Assembly: GCF_009695655.1 (NCBI RefSeq)
Contig: NZ_VUNM01000016.1
Span: 1 to 48,591, forward strand
Direction: 5' to 3'
DNA length: 48,591 bases
Origin: Sharpea porci
Lineage (GTDB): Bacteria > Bacillota_I > Bacilli_A > Erysipelotrichales > Coprobacillaceae
Shown here: in pieces, positions 8,968 through 17,846 of the stretch
How positions within the stretch are numbered: the first letter of the stretch is position 1
Layout: every line of letters starts with the position of its first letter
Position numbers and translations under genes: made by a program
Notes under the pieces: generated by a model
The model's database searches: none
The model's input: the letters and a program-made list of their open reading frames with translations, nothing else
Told to the model about the DNA's origin: nothing

Positions 8968-8996
8968 ATTGTAACGCATTTGTCATTACATCTCAA
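8968..8996 (-). promoter_or_regulatory. Promoter and operator of the RelB antitoxin
   Basis: Leftward reading gives -35 TTGAGA (8991-8996), a 17-bp spacer and -10 TACAAT (8968-8973). An inverted repeat with arms TGTAATG and CGTTACA (8970-8990) fills the spacer, so a bound RelB dimer would block RNA polymerase. Confidence 0.55.
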
Positions 8997-9100
8997 TGAG
9001 TTTTTTCGTTTTCTCTTCATTGTTTGGAATTCTATAGATTCACATACATAATTATAAGAGACTACCAGTATTTAAATGACTTTTCAAAAAAACTCTCCAG

Positions 9101-9174
9101 CATTCTGCACTTTCTGCAACTATATCGTCATAACCTTTTTCCAATTTTCTAATGAAGTTCTTCTCGTACATAAG
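9101..9174 (-). pseudogene. Scar of a second RelB-like antitoxin gene
   Basis: This 74-bp stretch aligns with 8678-8752 in the intact antitoxin gene (shared blocks include TATATCGTCATAACCTTTT), differing at scattered positions and small gaps. It is not open in the matching frame. The rest of the intergenic stretch 8997-9556 holds nothing I can recognise. Confidence 0.6.
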
Positions 9175-9604
9175 ATTTTCATGCATAGATACTAGTATTT
9201 CTAGTCATGTCGTTGGTTTCAGGGCTGCACTTTCCTGTATCTTGATGTCCTTTTTATGACGGTGAACTTCTCTCGGTTATATGCTTATTAGATCTTGATA
9301 AATGAGGGCTTTTCAATATTCTTGAAACTTGTTTCTTATCAAAATGTTTTTATTGTGACAATCCTACTAGTTTCTTCCATATATCAATAAAACTCACTTA
9401 TAGCTTGAAGGAATTAGTTAAAGAAAAATGAAAGTAAACATACTCTAGGATTATACATTTTTTCATGTTAATATCTTAGTAGAGAAGGAGAAAGTGGCTT
9501 TTTAACGTGAATATTCAGTAAATATTCATTTTTCGTATAAAAAGAGAAAAAAAGAATTGTATTTTCTTTTGTACAATAGTAGAATGCTCATTTGGGTGGT
9601 TTAT

Positions 9605-10498
9605 ATGCGTGACAACATCTTAAAAACAATCGATCAATCCACTAATAAAAAAGTAAAAACCATACGTACAATTGTTTTAGTAACGATAGCTTCCCTAATC
9701 ATGTCTATCAATATTAAGACCTTTGTACATTCAGGAGGATTACTTCCTGGTGGTATTACTGGACTATCATTACTGGTACAACGTATCTTTATTCGTTTCT
9801 TTAATTTAACTTTACCCTATTCTTTAATTAATATTATCTTGAATGCAATACCTGCAATAATTGGGTTCAAGATGATATCAAAACGTTTTACGTTCTATTC
9901 AGTACTTATGATTGTTATGAACTCTCTCTTAGTCGATGTTATCCCGGCATATACAATCACCAGTGACCCCTTATTGGTTGCTTTATTTGGTGGCTTGTTG
10001 AATGGTATTGCGATTGTCATAGCGCTATATGGAAATGCAAGCAGTGGTGGTACAGATTTCATAGCCGTGTACCTTAATCGCCGTTTTAATATTTCTTCCT
10101 GGAATATTATTCTCATTTTCAATTCCGCAATCCTGCTCACAAGTGGAATGTTATTTGGCTTTAAAGCTTCTCTCTATTCTATTATATTCCAGTTTGTCTC
10201 TACCCAGACAATCTCTACGTTCCATAAAAGCAATCAGAAAGTTACAATGTTGATCATTACAAACCACGCTGATGCCATTGAAGACGATATCCTGAACACT
10301 ACCCATCATGGCATTACGAAGTTTGTAGGCGAAGGTGTTTATGACAAAGCACCACGCGCTATGCTTTACACTGTTGTCTCAGCCGATGAAGTCAACACTG
10401 TTGCTGACATTGTGCATATGCATGACCCCCATGCCTTTATCAATGTCCTTAGATCAACATCTGTCAAAGGCAAATTCTATCAAAAGCCTTTAGACTAA
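9605..10498 (+). CDS. YitT-family (DUF2179) membrane protein
   Basis: A 297-residue protein with about five or six TM segments in its first 200 residues, including the family motifs GGLLPGGITGLSLL and NASSGGTDFIAVYLN. A soluble C-terminal DUF2179 domain follows (about 205-290, with QKVTMLIITN and DPHAFINVLRS). YitT proteins are widespread in Firmicutes; transport roles are suspected but unproven. I choose the ATG at 9605 because GGGTGG lies just upstream, while the longer frame starts in non-coding sequence. It is monocistronic, with its own terminator. Confidence 0.85.
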   Translation: MRDNILKTIDQSTNKKVKTIRTIVLVTIASLIMSINIKTFVHSGGLLPGGITGLSLLVQRIFIRFFNLTLPYSLINIILNAIPAIIGFKMISKRFTFYSVLMIVMNSLLVDVIPAYTITSDPLLVALFGGLLNGIAIVIALYGNASSGGTDFIAVYLNRRFNISSWNIILIFNSAILLTSGMLFGFKASLYSIIFQFVSTQTISTFHKSNQKVTMLIITNHADAIEDDILNTTHHGITKFVGEGVYDKAPRAMLYTVVSADEVNTVADIVHMHDPHAFINVLRSTSVKGKFYQKPLD

Positions 10499-10504
10499 AA
10501 ATAT

Positions 10505-10537
10505 CCCTCAGCACAAATAATAGCTGAGGGATTTTTT
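10505..10537. terminator. Terminator between yitT-like gene and convergent small gene
   Basis: Perfect arms CCCTCAGC and GCTGAGGG around a 10-nt loop, followed by ATTTTTT. It serves the rightward yitT-like gene; the convergent gene ends at the same place. Confidence 0.85.
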
Positions 10538-10868
10538 ATTTTGGTGTATGTGTCATAGAAACTTTAACATTCAAATTTTCAGCATGTTTCACAGTCGTTG
10601 TTGTGACAGTATAAGAACAGTCATGTCCTTCTTCTTTAGTCAAAACATACATTTTTTCATAAACCATTTTAGCAACTTCTTCTGGGAAAATAGCTTTACG
10701 GTCAATCGTTTTCTTGATCCATTGATCAAGTAATGAATAAGAGAACTGTATAGGATCAAAATCTTCGAATACAACAGTAATCAACAACTTGTATTTCTTA
10801 TTCTTGGCATCAAAGCATTCAACTTCCTTATTGAGTGTAGTGACTAATTTCGCATGATCATTCAACAT
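10536..10868 (-). CDS. Conserved-looking small protein of unknown function
   Basis: A 110-residue soluble protein, probably alpha/beta, with no signal or TM segment. Notable stretches are KYKLLITVVFEDFDPIQFSYSL (near residues 30-50), a helix containing AIFPEEVAKMVYEKMY, and an end with TVTTTTVKHAENLNVKVSM, suggesting beta strands. I do not recognise a family. I choose the Met of MLNDHAK because GAAGGG lies 6 nt before it; the ATG six codons upstream (MKEGLL) is a weaker alternative. It is flanked by hairpin terminators on both sides, so it is a single-gene unit. The antisense frame 10548-10733 is a shadow. Confidence 0.6.
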   Translation of the reverse strand: MLNDHAKLVTTLNKEVECFDAKNKKYKLLITVVFEDFDPIQFSYSLLDQWIKKTIDRKAIFPEEVAKMVYEKMYVLTKEEGHDCSYTVTTTTVKHAENLNVKVSMTHTPK

Positions 10869-10921
10869 AAGCAACCCTTCTTTCATGTTATTTCTAGTGT
10901 TATTATAACACACTTATAATG

Positions 10922-10958
10922 AAAAAAGCTCCCTTTACCGCTATGTGGGAACTTTTTT
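10922..10958. terminator. Terminator downstream of serA
   Basis: Imperfect hairpin: AAGCTCCC and GGGAACTT arms with an A-run on one side and a TTTTTT run on the other. It would end the leftward serC-serA transcript at the T-run on the minus strand; the opposite T-run could also stop rightward reading. Confidence 0.6.
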
Positions 10959-10985
10959 CAAAGGATTTTGGGAAGTTTTCGGAAA

Positions 10986-12152
10986 TTAGAAAACCGCTTT
11001 GGCAATGACGCGTGCACGAATAACACCATCATGCTTTTCAATAACTTTCGTGATATCTTCACTTAAATCATCTGTATCAATAATTGTATAAGCAATATCA
11101 TCACGAGCCTTATTGACCATATTTTCAATGTTCATACCTTTTTTCGCAAAGGCATTCGCGAACACTGCCAGCATATTAGGAATATTCTTGTGGATAATGC
11201 AGACACGATAATTTGTTGCACGGGCTTCCACAACAGTAGGCATATTAACAGAATTCTGAATATTACCATTCTCTAAGAAATCTTTTAATTCAGCTACTGC
11301 CATTCTTGCACAATTCTCTTCTGATTCTGGTGTTGAGGCACCTAAGTGTGGGATGACAATGACATTTGGTGTATTCACCAAATCCTTGTTACCAAAATCA
11401 GTAACATATTTCGCTACTTGTTCTTTCTTAAGAGCAGCAATCATATCTTCTGTATTAACTAAAGCATCTCTTGCGAAATTCAATATACGTACATCACGTT
11501 TCATTAACGCAATGGTTTTCTTGTTGATCATATTCTTTGTTTCTTCGTTGGCAGGAACATGAATTGTCAGATAATCTGCTTCACGATAGACTTCTTCAGG
11601 TGTTGTGGCATGTTTGACCCACTTTGATAAGCCCCAAGCAGCCTTTACAGAAATATAGGGATCATAGCCAACAACATGCATACCAAGCTTAATAGCTGCA
11701 TTGGCTACAGCGACACCTATTGCGCCTAAGCCAATAACCCCTAATGTCTTGCCATCAATTTCTGGCCCAACAAACTGTTTCTTGCCAGCTTCAACAGCCT
11801 TACCAAAGTCATCATCATTGATTGTCTTAGCCCATTCAATACCTTCAACAACCTTTCTTGAAGACAAGAAGAGTCCACATAATACTAACTCTTTCACGGC
11901 ATTGGCATTAGCCCCTGGTGTATTGAATACAACAATACCCTTCTGTGTGCATGCATCAACAGGAATATTGTTGACGCCAGCACCTGCTCTAGCGATAGCC
12001 TTTAAATTATGTGGTGGATCATAGTCATGAAGCTTTGCACTTCTGACAATAATCGCATCCTCATCTTCAAACTGATCATCGACTTTATAAAGATCTCCAA
12101 AAAGCTTCAAACCTTCATTAGAAATCTTATTCATTGTTTTTATTTTATACAT
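10986..12152 (-). CDS. serA: D-3-phosphoglycerate dehydrogenase with ACT domain
   Basis: A 388-residue enzyme that oxidises 3-phosphoglycerate to 3-phosphohydroxypyruvate with NAD, the first step of serine synthesis. The substrate domain contains RAGAGVNNI (55-63), the Rossmann NAD motif is GLGAIG (141-146), and the catalytic residues lie in NFARDALVN and PHLGAST (His). The last 80 residues form an ACT domain, the site of serine feedback in many homologues. This is the short form lacking the extra intervening domain of long SerA enzymes. It lies 2 nt after serC in one operon. I see no T-box in front of the pair. Confidence 0.95.
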   Translation of the reverse strand: MYKIKTMNKISNEGLKLFGDLYKVDDQFEDEDAIIVRSAKLHDYDPPHNLKAIARAGAGVNNIPVDACTQKGIVVFNTPGANANAVKELVLCGLFLSSRKVVEGIEWAKTINDDDFGKAVEAGKKQFVGPEIDGKTLGVIGLGAIGVAVANAAIKLGMHVVGYDPYISVKAAWGLSKWVKHATTPEEVYREADYLTIHVPANEETKNMINKKTIALMKRDVRILNFARDALVNTEDMIAALKKEQVAKYVTDFGNKDLVNTPNVIVIPHLGASTPESEENCARMAVAELKDFLENGNIQNSVNMPTVVEARATNYRVCIIHKNIPNMLAVFANAFAKKGMNIENMVNKARDDIAYTIIDTDDLSEDITKVIEKHDGVIRARVIAKAVF

Positions 12153-12154
12153 GA

Positions 12155-13243
12155 CTACTTATTCTCCTCTTCGAATTTCTTCATAAAGTTCACCAAGTAT
12201 TCCACACCTTCATAAGTCATCGCATTATAGATAGAAGCACGAATACCTCCCACTAAACGATGTCCTTTAAGATTTGTCATACCAGCTGCAATACTTTCTT
12301 TCACAAATTTCGCATCTAATTCTTTAGATGGTGTTGTGAAAGCAACATTCATTCTTGAACGACTTCCTACTTCTGTAGGATAGTTATAGAAATCCGATTG
12401 ATCCAAATAATCCTGTAAGAGTTTCGCTTTCTTTTCATTACGTCTTGCCATTTCTTCAAGACCGCCCTGATCTTCAACCCACTTAGCGACTAAGCCAGCC
12501 ATATAGATGGCATAAGCAGGTGGTGTATTGTACATAGAATCTTTGGCAGCCATAGTATCATATTCGGCTAAGACAGGAATATTGGCTTTATGTGGCTTGA
12601 TGAGATCTTCGCGAATAATCACAACCCCCAAACCAGCAATACCCATATTCTTCTGAGCACCGGCATAAATAACACCATATTGAGAGACATCAATAGGACG
12701 TGACAAAATATCCGAACTCATGTCCGCTACAAGTGGTGCCCCTTTCGTATCAGGAACATAATTCCATTCTGTACCATAGATTGTATTATTTTCACATAAG
12801 TGAACATAATCCACACCTTCTCTAATATCGAGTTCATCCTGTGTTGGAATATGTGTATAGTTGTTAGCTTTGCCATCATAAGCAATATGAACATCACCAA
12901 ATTTAGCTGCTTCTTTAGCCGCCTTGCCTGAGAAACTACCTGTGACAATATAATCAGCCTTTCCTGTCTGCATTAAGTTTAAGGCAATAGCACTAAATTG
13001 CTGAGTAGCACCACCATGTAAGAGTAAGATTTTATAGTTATCAGGAATCTTTAATAATCTTTTTAATGTTGCTTTTGTTTCATCAAAAATTTCCTGGTAT
13101 GTGGACGAGCGATGACTCATCTCCATTACGCTCATGCCTGAGCCTTTATAGTTCAGCATTTGTTCTTGGGCAGTCTTTAGGACTTCTAATGGAAGTGTTG
13201 AAGGACCTGCCGCAAAGTTATAAACTCTCTTTTGATCAGTCAT
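12155..13243 (-). CDS. serC: Phosphoserine aminotransferase
   Basis: A 362-residue class V PLP aminotransferase converting 3-phosphohydroxypyruvate to phosphoserine with glutamate as donor. N-terminal NFAAGPSTLP is the SerC signature. GGATQQFSA binds the cofactor phosphate, and Lys198 in AGAQKNMG is the PLP lysine. AGGAGG lies 8 nt upstream of the ATG. It precedes serA in the same transcript. serB is not in this window, so the final dephosphorylation is encoded elsewhere. Confidence 0.95.
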   Translation of the reverse strand: MTDQKRVYNFAAGPSTLPLEVLKTAQEQMLNYKGSGMSVMEMSHRSSTYQEIFDETKATLKRLLKIPDNYKILLLHGGATQQFSAIALNLMQTGKADYIVTGSFSGKAAKEAAKFGDVHIAYDGKANNYTHIPTQDELDIREGVDYVHLCENNTIYGTEWNYVPDTKGAPLVADMSSDILSRPIDVSQYGVIYAGAQKNMGIAGLGVVIIREDLIKPHKANIPVLAEYDTMAAKDSMYNTPPAYAIYMAGLVAKWVEDQGGLEEMARRNEKKAKLLQDYLDQSDFYNYPTEVGSRSRMNVAFTTPSKELDAKFVKESIAAGMTNLKGHRLVGGIRASIYNAMTYEGVEYLVNFMKKFEEENK

Positions 13244-13495
13244 TGATTGACTCCTCCTTTTATAATTTAAGTGTATACTATATGTTTTTCATAAATTTGT
13301 CTAGCTTAATTATAATTTTTCACAAATATTTTATATATTTTATTATATTGTATACAATTCTTTAGTATATTCCTTACTTATCTCATGATATTCCTAATAT
13401 AACAATCACAGTAATAAACAATTATTATTTCAATCACTGCTTATTGATAGTTATTTTATACAATTTTAGTTATAATATTGAAGTTGGAGGTCCCT

Positions 13496-14791
13496 ATGTT
13501 ATTAAAAACAATTCTCATAGCCATCATGGTTATTCATACATTCTTTGATTTCATCCTACAATATATCGCCATCAAGCATCGTGAGCTTCCTTTGCCTGAA
13601 GAAGTCGCTGATATCTATAGTCCAGAACGTTTTCAGAAATTCAAGTCTTATAAGAAAGATTATTTGATCCCAAGTATTATTCAAAATCTTCTTTCCCTGA
13701 CAATCAATATTATTATCATTGTTTCTCCTTTCTATCATCTGATGGAGATTCTAGGAAAACATAATATCTATCTCATCTTTATCGTGACATTGCTTTGTAC
13801 AACCCTTATTGAAGAAGTAATAAGTCTACCCTTTGATTATTATTCAACATTCGTCATAGAAGAAAAATATGACAAAAATAAAAAGACCCCTCTCGTCTTC
13901 TTTAAAGATGAATGCTTAGGTCTTGTTTCTAATCTTGTCATCATGTCAGTTATTATTTTACCTATTACCGCACTCGTTCTCCATCTCATCCATCATACAA
14001 CACTCACTTCCTTCACACTTACCAACAGCATCATCTTCACCCTTATTCTCGCTTTAGGGATTGGTGTTGTTATGTTGTTGGCTATGGGATTATCCTATCT
14101 TGTCCTCAACATCCAATATAAATTCACTGACTTAGAGGATGGTGAACTCAAAGATAAAATCAATTATCTCATGCGTGATTCTAAGAAGAAAGTCAAACAT
14201 ATCAAAGTCTATAATGAATCTAAGAAATCTACTGGCAAGAATGCTTTTCTTTTAAAGATGTTGTGGTATAGAGAATTTGGTATTGCCGATAACTTTATCA
14301 CAGGAAATGACGAAGATGAACTCTTAGCTGTCTTAAGTCATGAAATTGGTCATCTTAAACATAAGAAGACTGTTTATAACTATCTTAACTATCTCTTCAT
14401 CATTCTTCTTTTCATCATCTTAATTGCCATATTAACACACTTGCCTTTCTTCAACACCCTCTATCATTACATCCTAGAATCCTTCAACATCCAAACCCTC
14501 AACATCTTGCTTGTTGGCGAAGTCATCGCTATACTTCTTAAACCTATCATGCTTCTTATAAGCATCTTCACTAACTATGTCTCAAGAATAGAAGAATATG
14601 AAGCGGATGATAATACCGTTAAGGAAGGTTATGGTGAAGCACTTATTCGTACCTTTAAGACATTGAGTTCTGATGAGCTTGTTGATGTCAATCCTGCACC
14701 TATTATTGAATTCTTAGAATTTGATCATCCTGGCATGTATAACCGCATTCATCATATTCACCAAAAAATGCACAGTTTATCTCAGCAATAA
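13496..14791 (+). CDS. M48-family (Ste24/HtpX-like) membrane metalloprotease
   Basis: A 431-residue protein with about seven TM segments. The zinc motif HEIGH (about 282-286) is followed by a third ligand in EEYEADD (about 365-371), the standard M48 arrangement. The N-terminal layout, with two TM helices and the SLPFDYYSTFVIEEKY segment before the peptidase domain, matches the Ste24/CAAX-protease branch of M48. Bacterial members are thought to degrade membrane proteins or exported peptides; the substrate here is unknown. I start at the ATG behind TTGGAGGT, six codons inside the longest frame. A TATAAT at 13471-13476 is a likely -10. The 250-bp divergent region with serC holds only promoters as far as I can see. 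Confidence 0.85.
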   Translation: MLLKTILIAIMVIHTFFDFILQYIAIKHRELPLPEEVADIYSPERFQKFKSYKKDYLIPSIIQNLLSLTINIIIIVSPFYHLMEILGKHNIYLIFIVTLLCTTLIEEVISLPFDYYSTFVIEEKYDKNKKTPLVFFKDECLGLVSNLVIMSVIILPITALVLHLIHHTTLTSFTLTNSIIFTLILALGIGVVMLLAMGLSYLVLNIQYKFTDLEDGELKDKINYLMRDSKKKVKHIKVYNESKKSTGKNAFLLKMLWYREFGIADNFITGNDEDELLAVLSHEIGHLKHKKTVYNYLNYLFIILLFIILIAILTHLPFFNTLYHYILESFNIQTLNILLVGEVIAILLKPIMLLISIFTNYVSRIEEYEADDNTVKEGYGEALIRTFKTLSSDELVDVNPAPIIEFLEFDHPGMYNRIHHIHQKMHSLSQQ

Positions 14792-14804
14792 AAAGGAGAA
14801 AGAA

Positions 14805-15389
14805 ATGAAAAACACATACTTACCTATTCATACAAATGTCATCTATCATGACGATTGTATTGAAGTGATTAAAAAAGGCAAGACTGCTCCCGATGAAAAT
14901 ACTTATCTCAAGAGTACCTTATATGATTTTCATAATGGCACTATTGAAGTCGATGTAAAAAGCAAGCTGACTAAGGATGCTCCTGAGTATGCCAGAGGAT
15001 TTATAGGCATTGTCTTTCGAGCCAATGAAAATGATAGTGAATTTGAATCATTCTATATTCGACCTACAAATGGCATGCATTGTATAGATCCAGTGAGAAA
15101 GTCGCATGGCTGTCAATATTTTTCATATCCTGGCTATACTTTTGCCTATTTTCGTGAATTCGATATAAACGAGTATGAAAATGCAGTTGATACGATTGCC
15201 CTTGAAAAATGGGCCCATATTAAAGCAGAAATTGATGATGACAAAGGCACTTTCTTTGTTGATCAAAAAAAGGTTTTAGAAGTTAATGGCTTTAAGCATG
15301 GAGCTGATGCGAGAGGAGCTGTTGGACTCTATGTTGATATTGGGACAGATGGTTTTTTTAAAAATCTCAAAGTGACATGTAAGGACTAA
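14805..15389 (+). CDS. Concanavalin-like (LamG/DUF1080-type) domain protein
   Basis: A 194-residue single-domain, beta-rich protein without a signal peptide. The pattern (FHNGTIEVDVKSKL, ARGFIGIVFRANE, FESFYIRPTNG, WAHIKAEIDDDKGTFFVDQKKVL, GAVGLYVDIGTDGFFKNLKV) fits the jelly-roll fold of LamG and 3-keto-disaccharide-hydrolase-like proteins. It could bind or process a carbohydrate inside the cell, but catalytic residues are not evident to me. AGGAG lies 7 nt before the chosen ATG, 13 nt after the protease stop, so the two genes form an operon with the terminator just behind. Confidence 0.6.
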   Translation: MKNTYLPIHTNVIYHDDCIEVIKKGKTAPDENTYLKSTLYDFHNGTIEVDVKSKLTKDAPEYARGFIGIVFRANENDSEFESFYIRPTNGMHCIDPVRKSHGCQYFSYPGYTFAYFREFDINEYENAVDTIALEKWAHIKAEIDDDKGTFFVDQKKVLEVNGFKHGADARGAVGLYVDIGTDGFFKNLKVTCKD

Positions 15390-15418
15390 AAAGGGTATCC
15401 TTTAAGAATACCCTTTTT
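15389..15418 (+). terminator. Terminator of the M48/lectin-fold operon
   Basis: Arms AAGGGTAT and ATACCCTT around a 9-nt loop, then TTTTT. It also separates this operon from the duplicated LysR fragment. Confidence 0.8.
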
Positions 15419-15423
15419 CATAG

Positions 15424-15829
15424 CTTAGAACTGATCAAAATAATCAACTGCTTTAAGAGAAACAGGATTATTGAGATAAACATAATTGAATTGATGATAA
15501 ATGATATGATCTTGAATATGAAAACTACAAAGATCATGATCATGCTTTAATACGGATTTATAGGCAAAGGTAATACCTTTAAGTTCTTTAATAAGATGCA
15601 TCATCAGGCCAAAGTCACTTATTGTCGTTACTGTGCTGAATTCATTTAAATCGTGATTATATTCTTTCAGGATGTTTTCAAAGACATGTCTTGTCCCTGA
15701 GCCTTCCTCACGCAGAAACAAGTGCTCTTTAAACACATCTTTAGGAAGTACTGTTTTATTAGCGAAAGGGTGATCCTTAGCACACACGCCGACAAACTCC
15801 TCTTTCTTATACATCCTGCTGGCATACTT
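15424..15829 (-). pseudogene. Duplicated 3' fragment of a LysR-type regulator gene
   Basis: These 406 bp match 18069-18474 without gaps, with about 17 differences counted by eye. They encode only the last 130-odd residues (effector-binding domain) of the LysR regulator at 18070-18921. The match stops sharply at GCATACTT, followed by unrelated sequence, so the DNA-binding half is missing and no ribosome site precedes the first Met (15814). The frame is still open and the changes are mostly silent or conservative, so the duplication seems recent or still exchanging with the intact gene. Confidence 0.85.
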
Positions 15830-15944
15830 ATAACAGCACTTTATAACATCATATTATGTGTAAGCACATATATTATTAAAGAAGAAATATTTGTATGGGG
15901 AATTAGTGAAAATCTCTTTTTTAAAATAGCTAATTTAGATAAAT

Positions 15945-16026
15945 GAACGGGGATTTGCGTAGAATATAAGATTAAACGAACGGGGATTTGCGTAAGAAAA
16001 GCATTTATATGAACGGGGATTTGCGT
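15945..16026 (+). repeat. 33-bp-period direct repeats before the first DUF4143 ATPase
   Basis: The 16-bp core GAACGGGGATTTGCGT occurs three times, starting at 15945, 15978 and 16011, exactly 33 bp apart. The 17-bp spacers differ. The last core lies exactly between a weak -35 (TTTATA, 16004-16009) and a -10 (TATACT, 16027-16032) with 17-bp spacing, so the repeats merge into the promoter of the ATPase gene that starts at 16057. Confidence 0.85.
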
Positions 16027-16056
16027 TATACTTTCTATAGAAAGGTGGAATTAAGC

Positions 16057-17397
16057 ATGAAAAATCCTGTATTTAAAAGAAAAATCTATAATGAAATTCT
16101 TGAATGGAAAAAAAATAGAAGTGATAAATATGCTTTGTTGATAAGAGGAGCAAGACGAGTCGGTAAATCGACAATAGCAGAAGATTTCGCAAAAAGAGAA
16201 TTTAAATCGTTTATCATGATTGACTTTGCACACACCAGCAAAGCAATCAAAGATTTATTTGATGACACTTACGATCTAGATTTTTTCTTTTTACAGTTGC
16301 AGCAGCTAACTGGAACCAAATTATATGAGCACGAGTCAGTGATTATTTTTGATGAAGTTCAATTACTTCCTAAAGCAAGGCAAGCGATTAAATACCTTGT
16401 TGCTGATGGTAGGTATAAGTATATTGAAACAGGGTCGCTTATATCGATTAGGAAGAACACTAAAGATATTTTAATTCCAAGTGAAGAACATAAAATATCT
16501 ATGTATCCTATGGATTTCGAGGAGTTTCTGTGGGCAATTGGTGACAGGATTTCTGCTGAAACGATAAAAATGCTTATAAAAAAAAAGCAGCCAGCAGGAA
16601 ATGCAATCCACAGGAATCTTATGCGAAAGTTTAGGCTGTATATGTTGATTGGAGGAATGCCTCAGGCTATAGAAACATATTTAGAGCAGAATAATCTACA
16701 AGCTGTAGATGAGACAAAAAGAGACATAGTAGATCTTTATGAAGAGGATTTTACTAAGATTGATGCTTCTGGATTGACTGCTGAAATATATGACGCAATA
16801 CCTGCAAGTCTAAGTGGTAATGCATCAAGGTATGTATTATCAAACGCAAGAGAAGGTATGCGTTCAGAACAGATTCGGAATTTGTTACCAGAAATGCTTT
16901 CTTCCTATACGGTTAATATAGCATATCATGCCAATAATCCTGGAGTTGGAATGGCACTGGAAAAAGATATGGGCAGATATAAATTATTTACATCCGATGT
17001 CGGTTTATTTGTTACGCTAGCATTTAAGGATAAGAATTATACTGAGAACACGATATATAATAAGTTGCTTTCAGATAAACTGGAAGCCAATTTAGGTTAT
17101 GTATATGAAAATGTCGTTGCCCAGATGTTAGTTGCAAAGGGAAACAACCTATTCTATTACACAATGGCGAGTGACTCCTCTAATCATTTATATGAGATAG
17201 ACTTTCTGACATCCGTAGGAAACAAGATATGTCCTATTGAGGTGAAATCCGGAAATTACAGAGGACACAAGTCTTTGGATATTTTTTGTGAAAAATTTAG
17301 TAGCCGTATAGGTGAAAAATACGTTGTTCATACAAAAGATTACAAGCGAGAGAACGGTATTAACTATATTCCTGTATATATGGTGCCATTTTTGTGA
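16057..17397 (+). CDS. AAA-family ATPase with C-terminal DUF4143
   Basis: A 446-residue protein. The AAA domain has Walker A GARRVGKST (31-39) and Walker B IIFDEVQ (about 102-108). A sensor-like ETGS motif follows, then MYPMDFEEFLW, the hallmark of this ATPase group. A C-terminal DUF4143 region (about 270-446) contains EIDFLTSVGNKICPIEVKSG, a PD-(D/E)xK-like strand pattern (D, then ExK) that is seen in the family but of unproven activity. Function is unknown; such genes are abundant and mobile in gut bacteria. I start at the Met of MKNPVFK (AAGGTGG upstream). The longer TTG-started frame would translate the promoter repeats. It stands alone and is flanked by LysR-gene duplicates. Confidence 0.8.
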   Translation: MKNPVFKRKIYNEILEWKKNRSDKYALLIRGARRVGKSTIAEDFAKREFKSFIMIDFAHTSKAIKDLFDDTYDLDFFFLQLQQLTGTKLYEHESVIIFDEVQLLPKARQAIKYLVADGRYKYIETGSLISIRKNTKDILIPSEEHKISMYPMDFEEFLWAIGDRISAETIKMLIKKKQPAGNAIHRNLMRKFRLYMLIGGMPQAIETYLEQNNLQAVDETKRDIVDLYEEDFTKIDASGLTAEIYDAIPASLSGNASRYVLSNAREGMRSEQIRNLLPEMLSSYTVNIAYHANNPGVGMALEKDMGRYKLFTSDVGLFVTLAFKDKNYTENTIYNKLLSDKLEANLGYVYENVVAQMLVAKGNNLFYYTMASDSSNHLYEIDFLTSVGNKICPIEVKSGNYRGHKSLDIFCEKFSSRIGEKYVVHTKDYKRENGINYIPVYMVPFL

Positions 17398-17559
17398 GTT
17401 CCTCATGACTGATGTCAAAAGTGTTAAACCACATAATGATAATAACTCAATTTTATTGTAATAGCTCAAATTCAATTTTATTTTGATGAGTTGTGCGCTT
17501 ATTTCATTATCAAACTTATTAATTTTTAATTGTAGTATAAATAACTATTGTTGATCTAT

Positions 17560-17826
17560 GTGCACTCCCAATCATTACCGTTAAAAGCATTCCACCTTTT
17601 ATAATAAGTTCTCACGGTATCAGGAATTAGCTAAACGATCAAGAAACCTTTCCATCATATATATCATAGCCAGTCTTGATCTGTGCTTCAGGATTACCAG
17701 ACAGATCCTTTCATTTTCAATAAACTTGGCAATCAAACCAGGATCAGCAGTGATTTTGGTTTCGGCTAGAATCTCACCTGTTGCATCGCTAAGTGCACAT
17801 AAACTATAGGAGGTCATTTCATATTA
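17560..17826 (-). pseudogene. Probable fragment of an IS110-type transposase
   Basis: The leftward frame from 17817 (SYSLCALSDATGEILAET, then KITADPGLIAKFIEN) resembles the N-terminal RuvC-like strand region of IS110 transposases. It has no upstream DVHK segment and soon drifts. The adjacent frame further left reads PDTVRTYYKRWNAFNG, possibly a later piece. No complete domain remains. The family assignment rests on a short match and could be wrong. The preceding stretch 17398-17559 is AT-rich and holds nothing I recognise. Confidence 0.4.
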
Positions 17827-17846
17827 TCTTTTATAAAAAGATAAAT

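Noticed and set aside
13244-13495. T-box or other riboswitch in front of serC
   Set aside because: No T-box signature or terminator-antiterminator pair was seen in the divergent serC/M48 region.
15425-15814. Independent small regulator made of a LysR effector domain only
   Set aside because: There is no ribosome site and the sequence ends abruptly at a duplication boundary; it is better explained as a gene fragment.
15945-16026. CRISPR-like appearance of the 33-bp-period repeats
   Set aside because: Cores are only 16 bp and spacers 17 bp, only three units occur, they merge into a promoter, and no cas genes are present.
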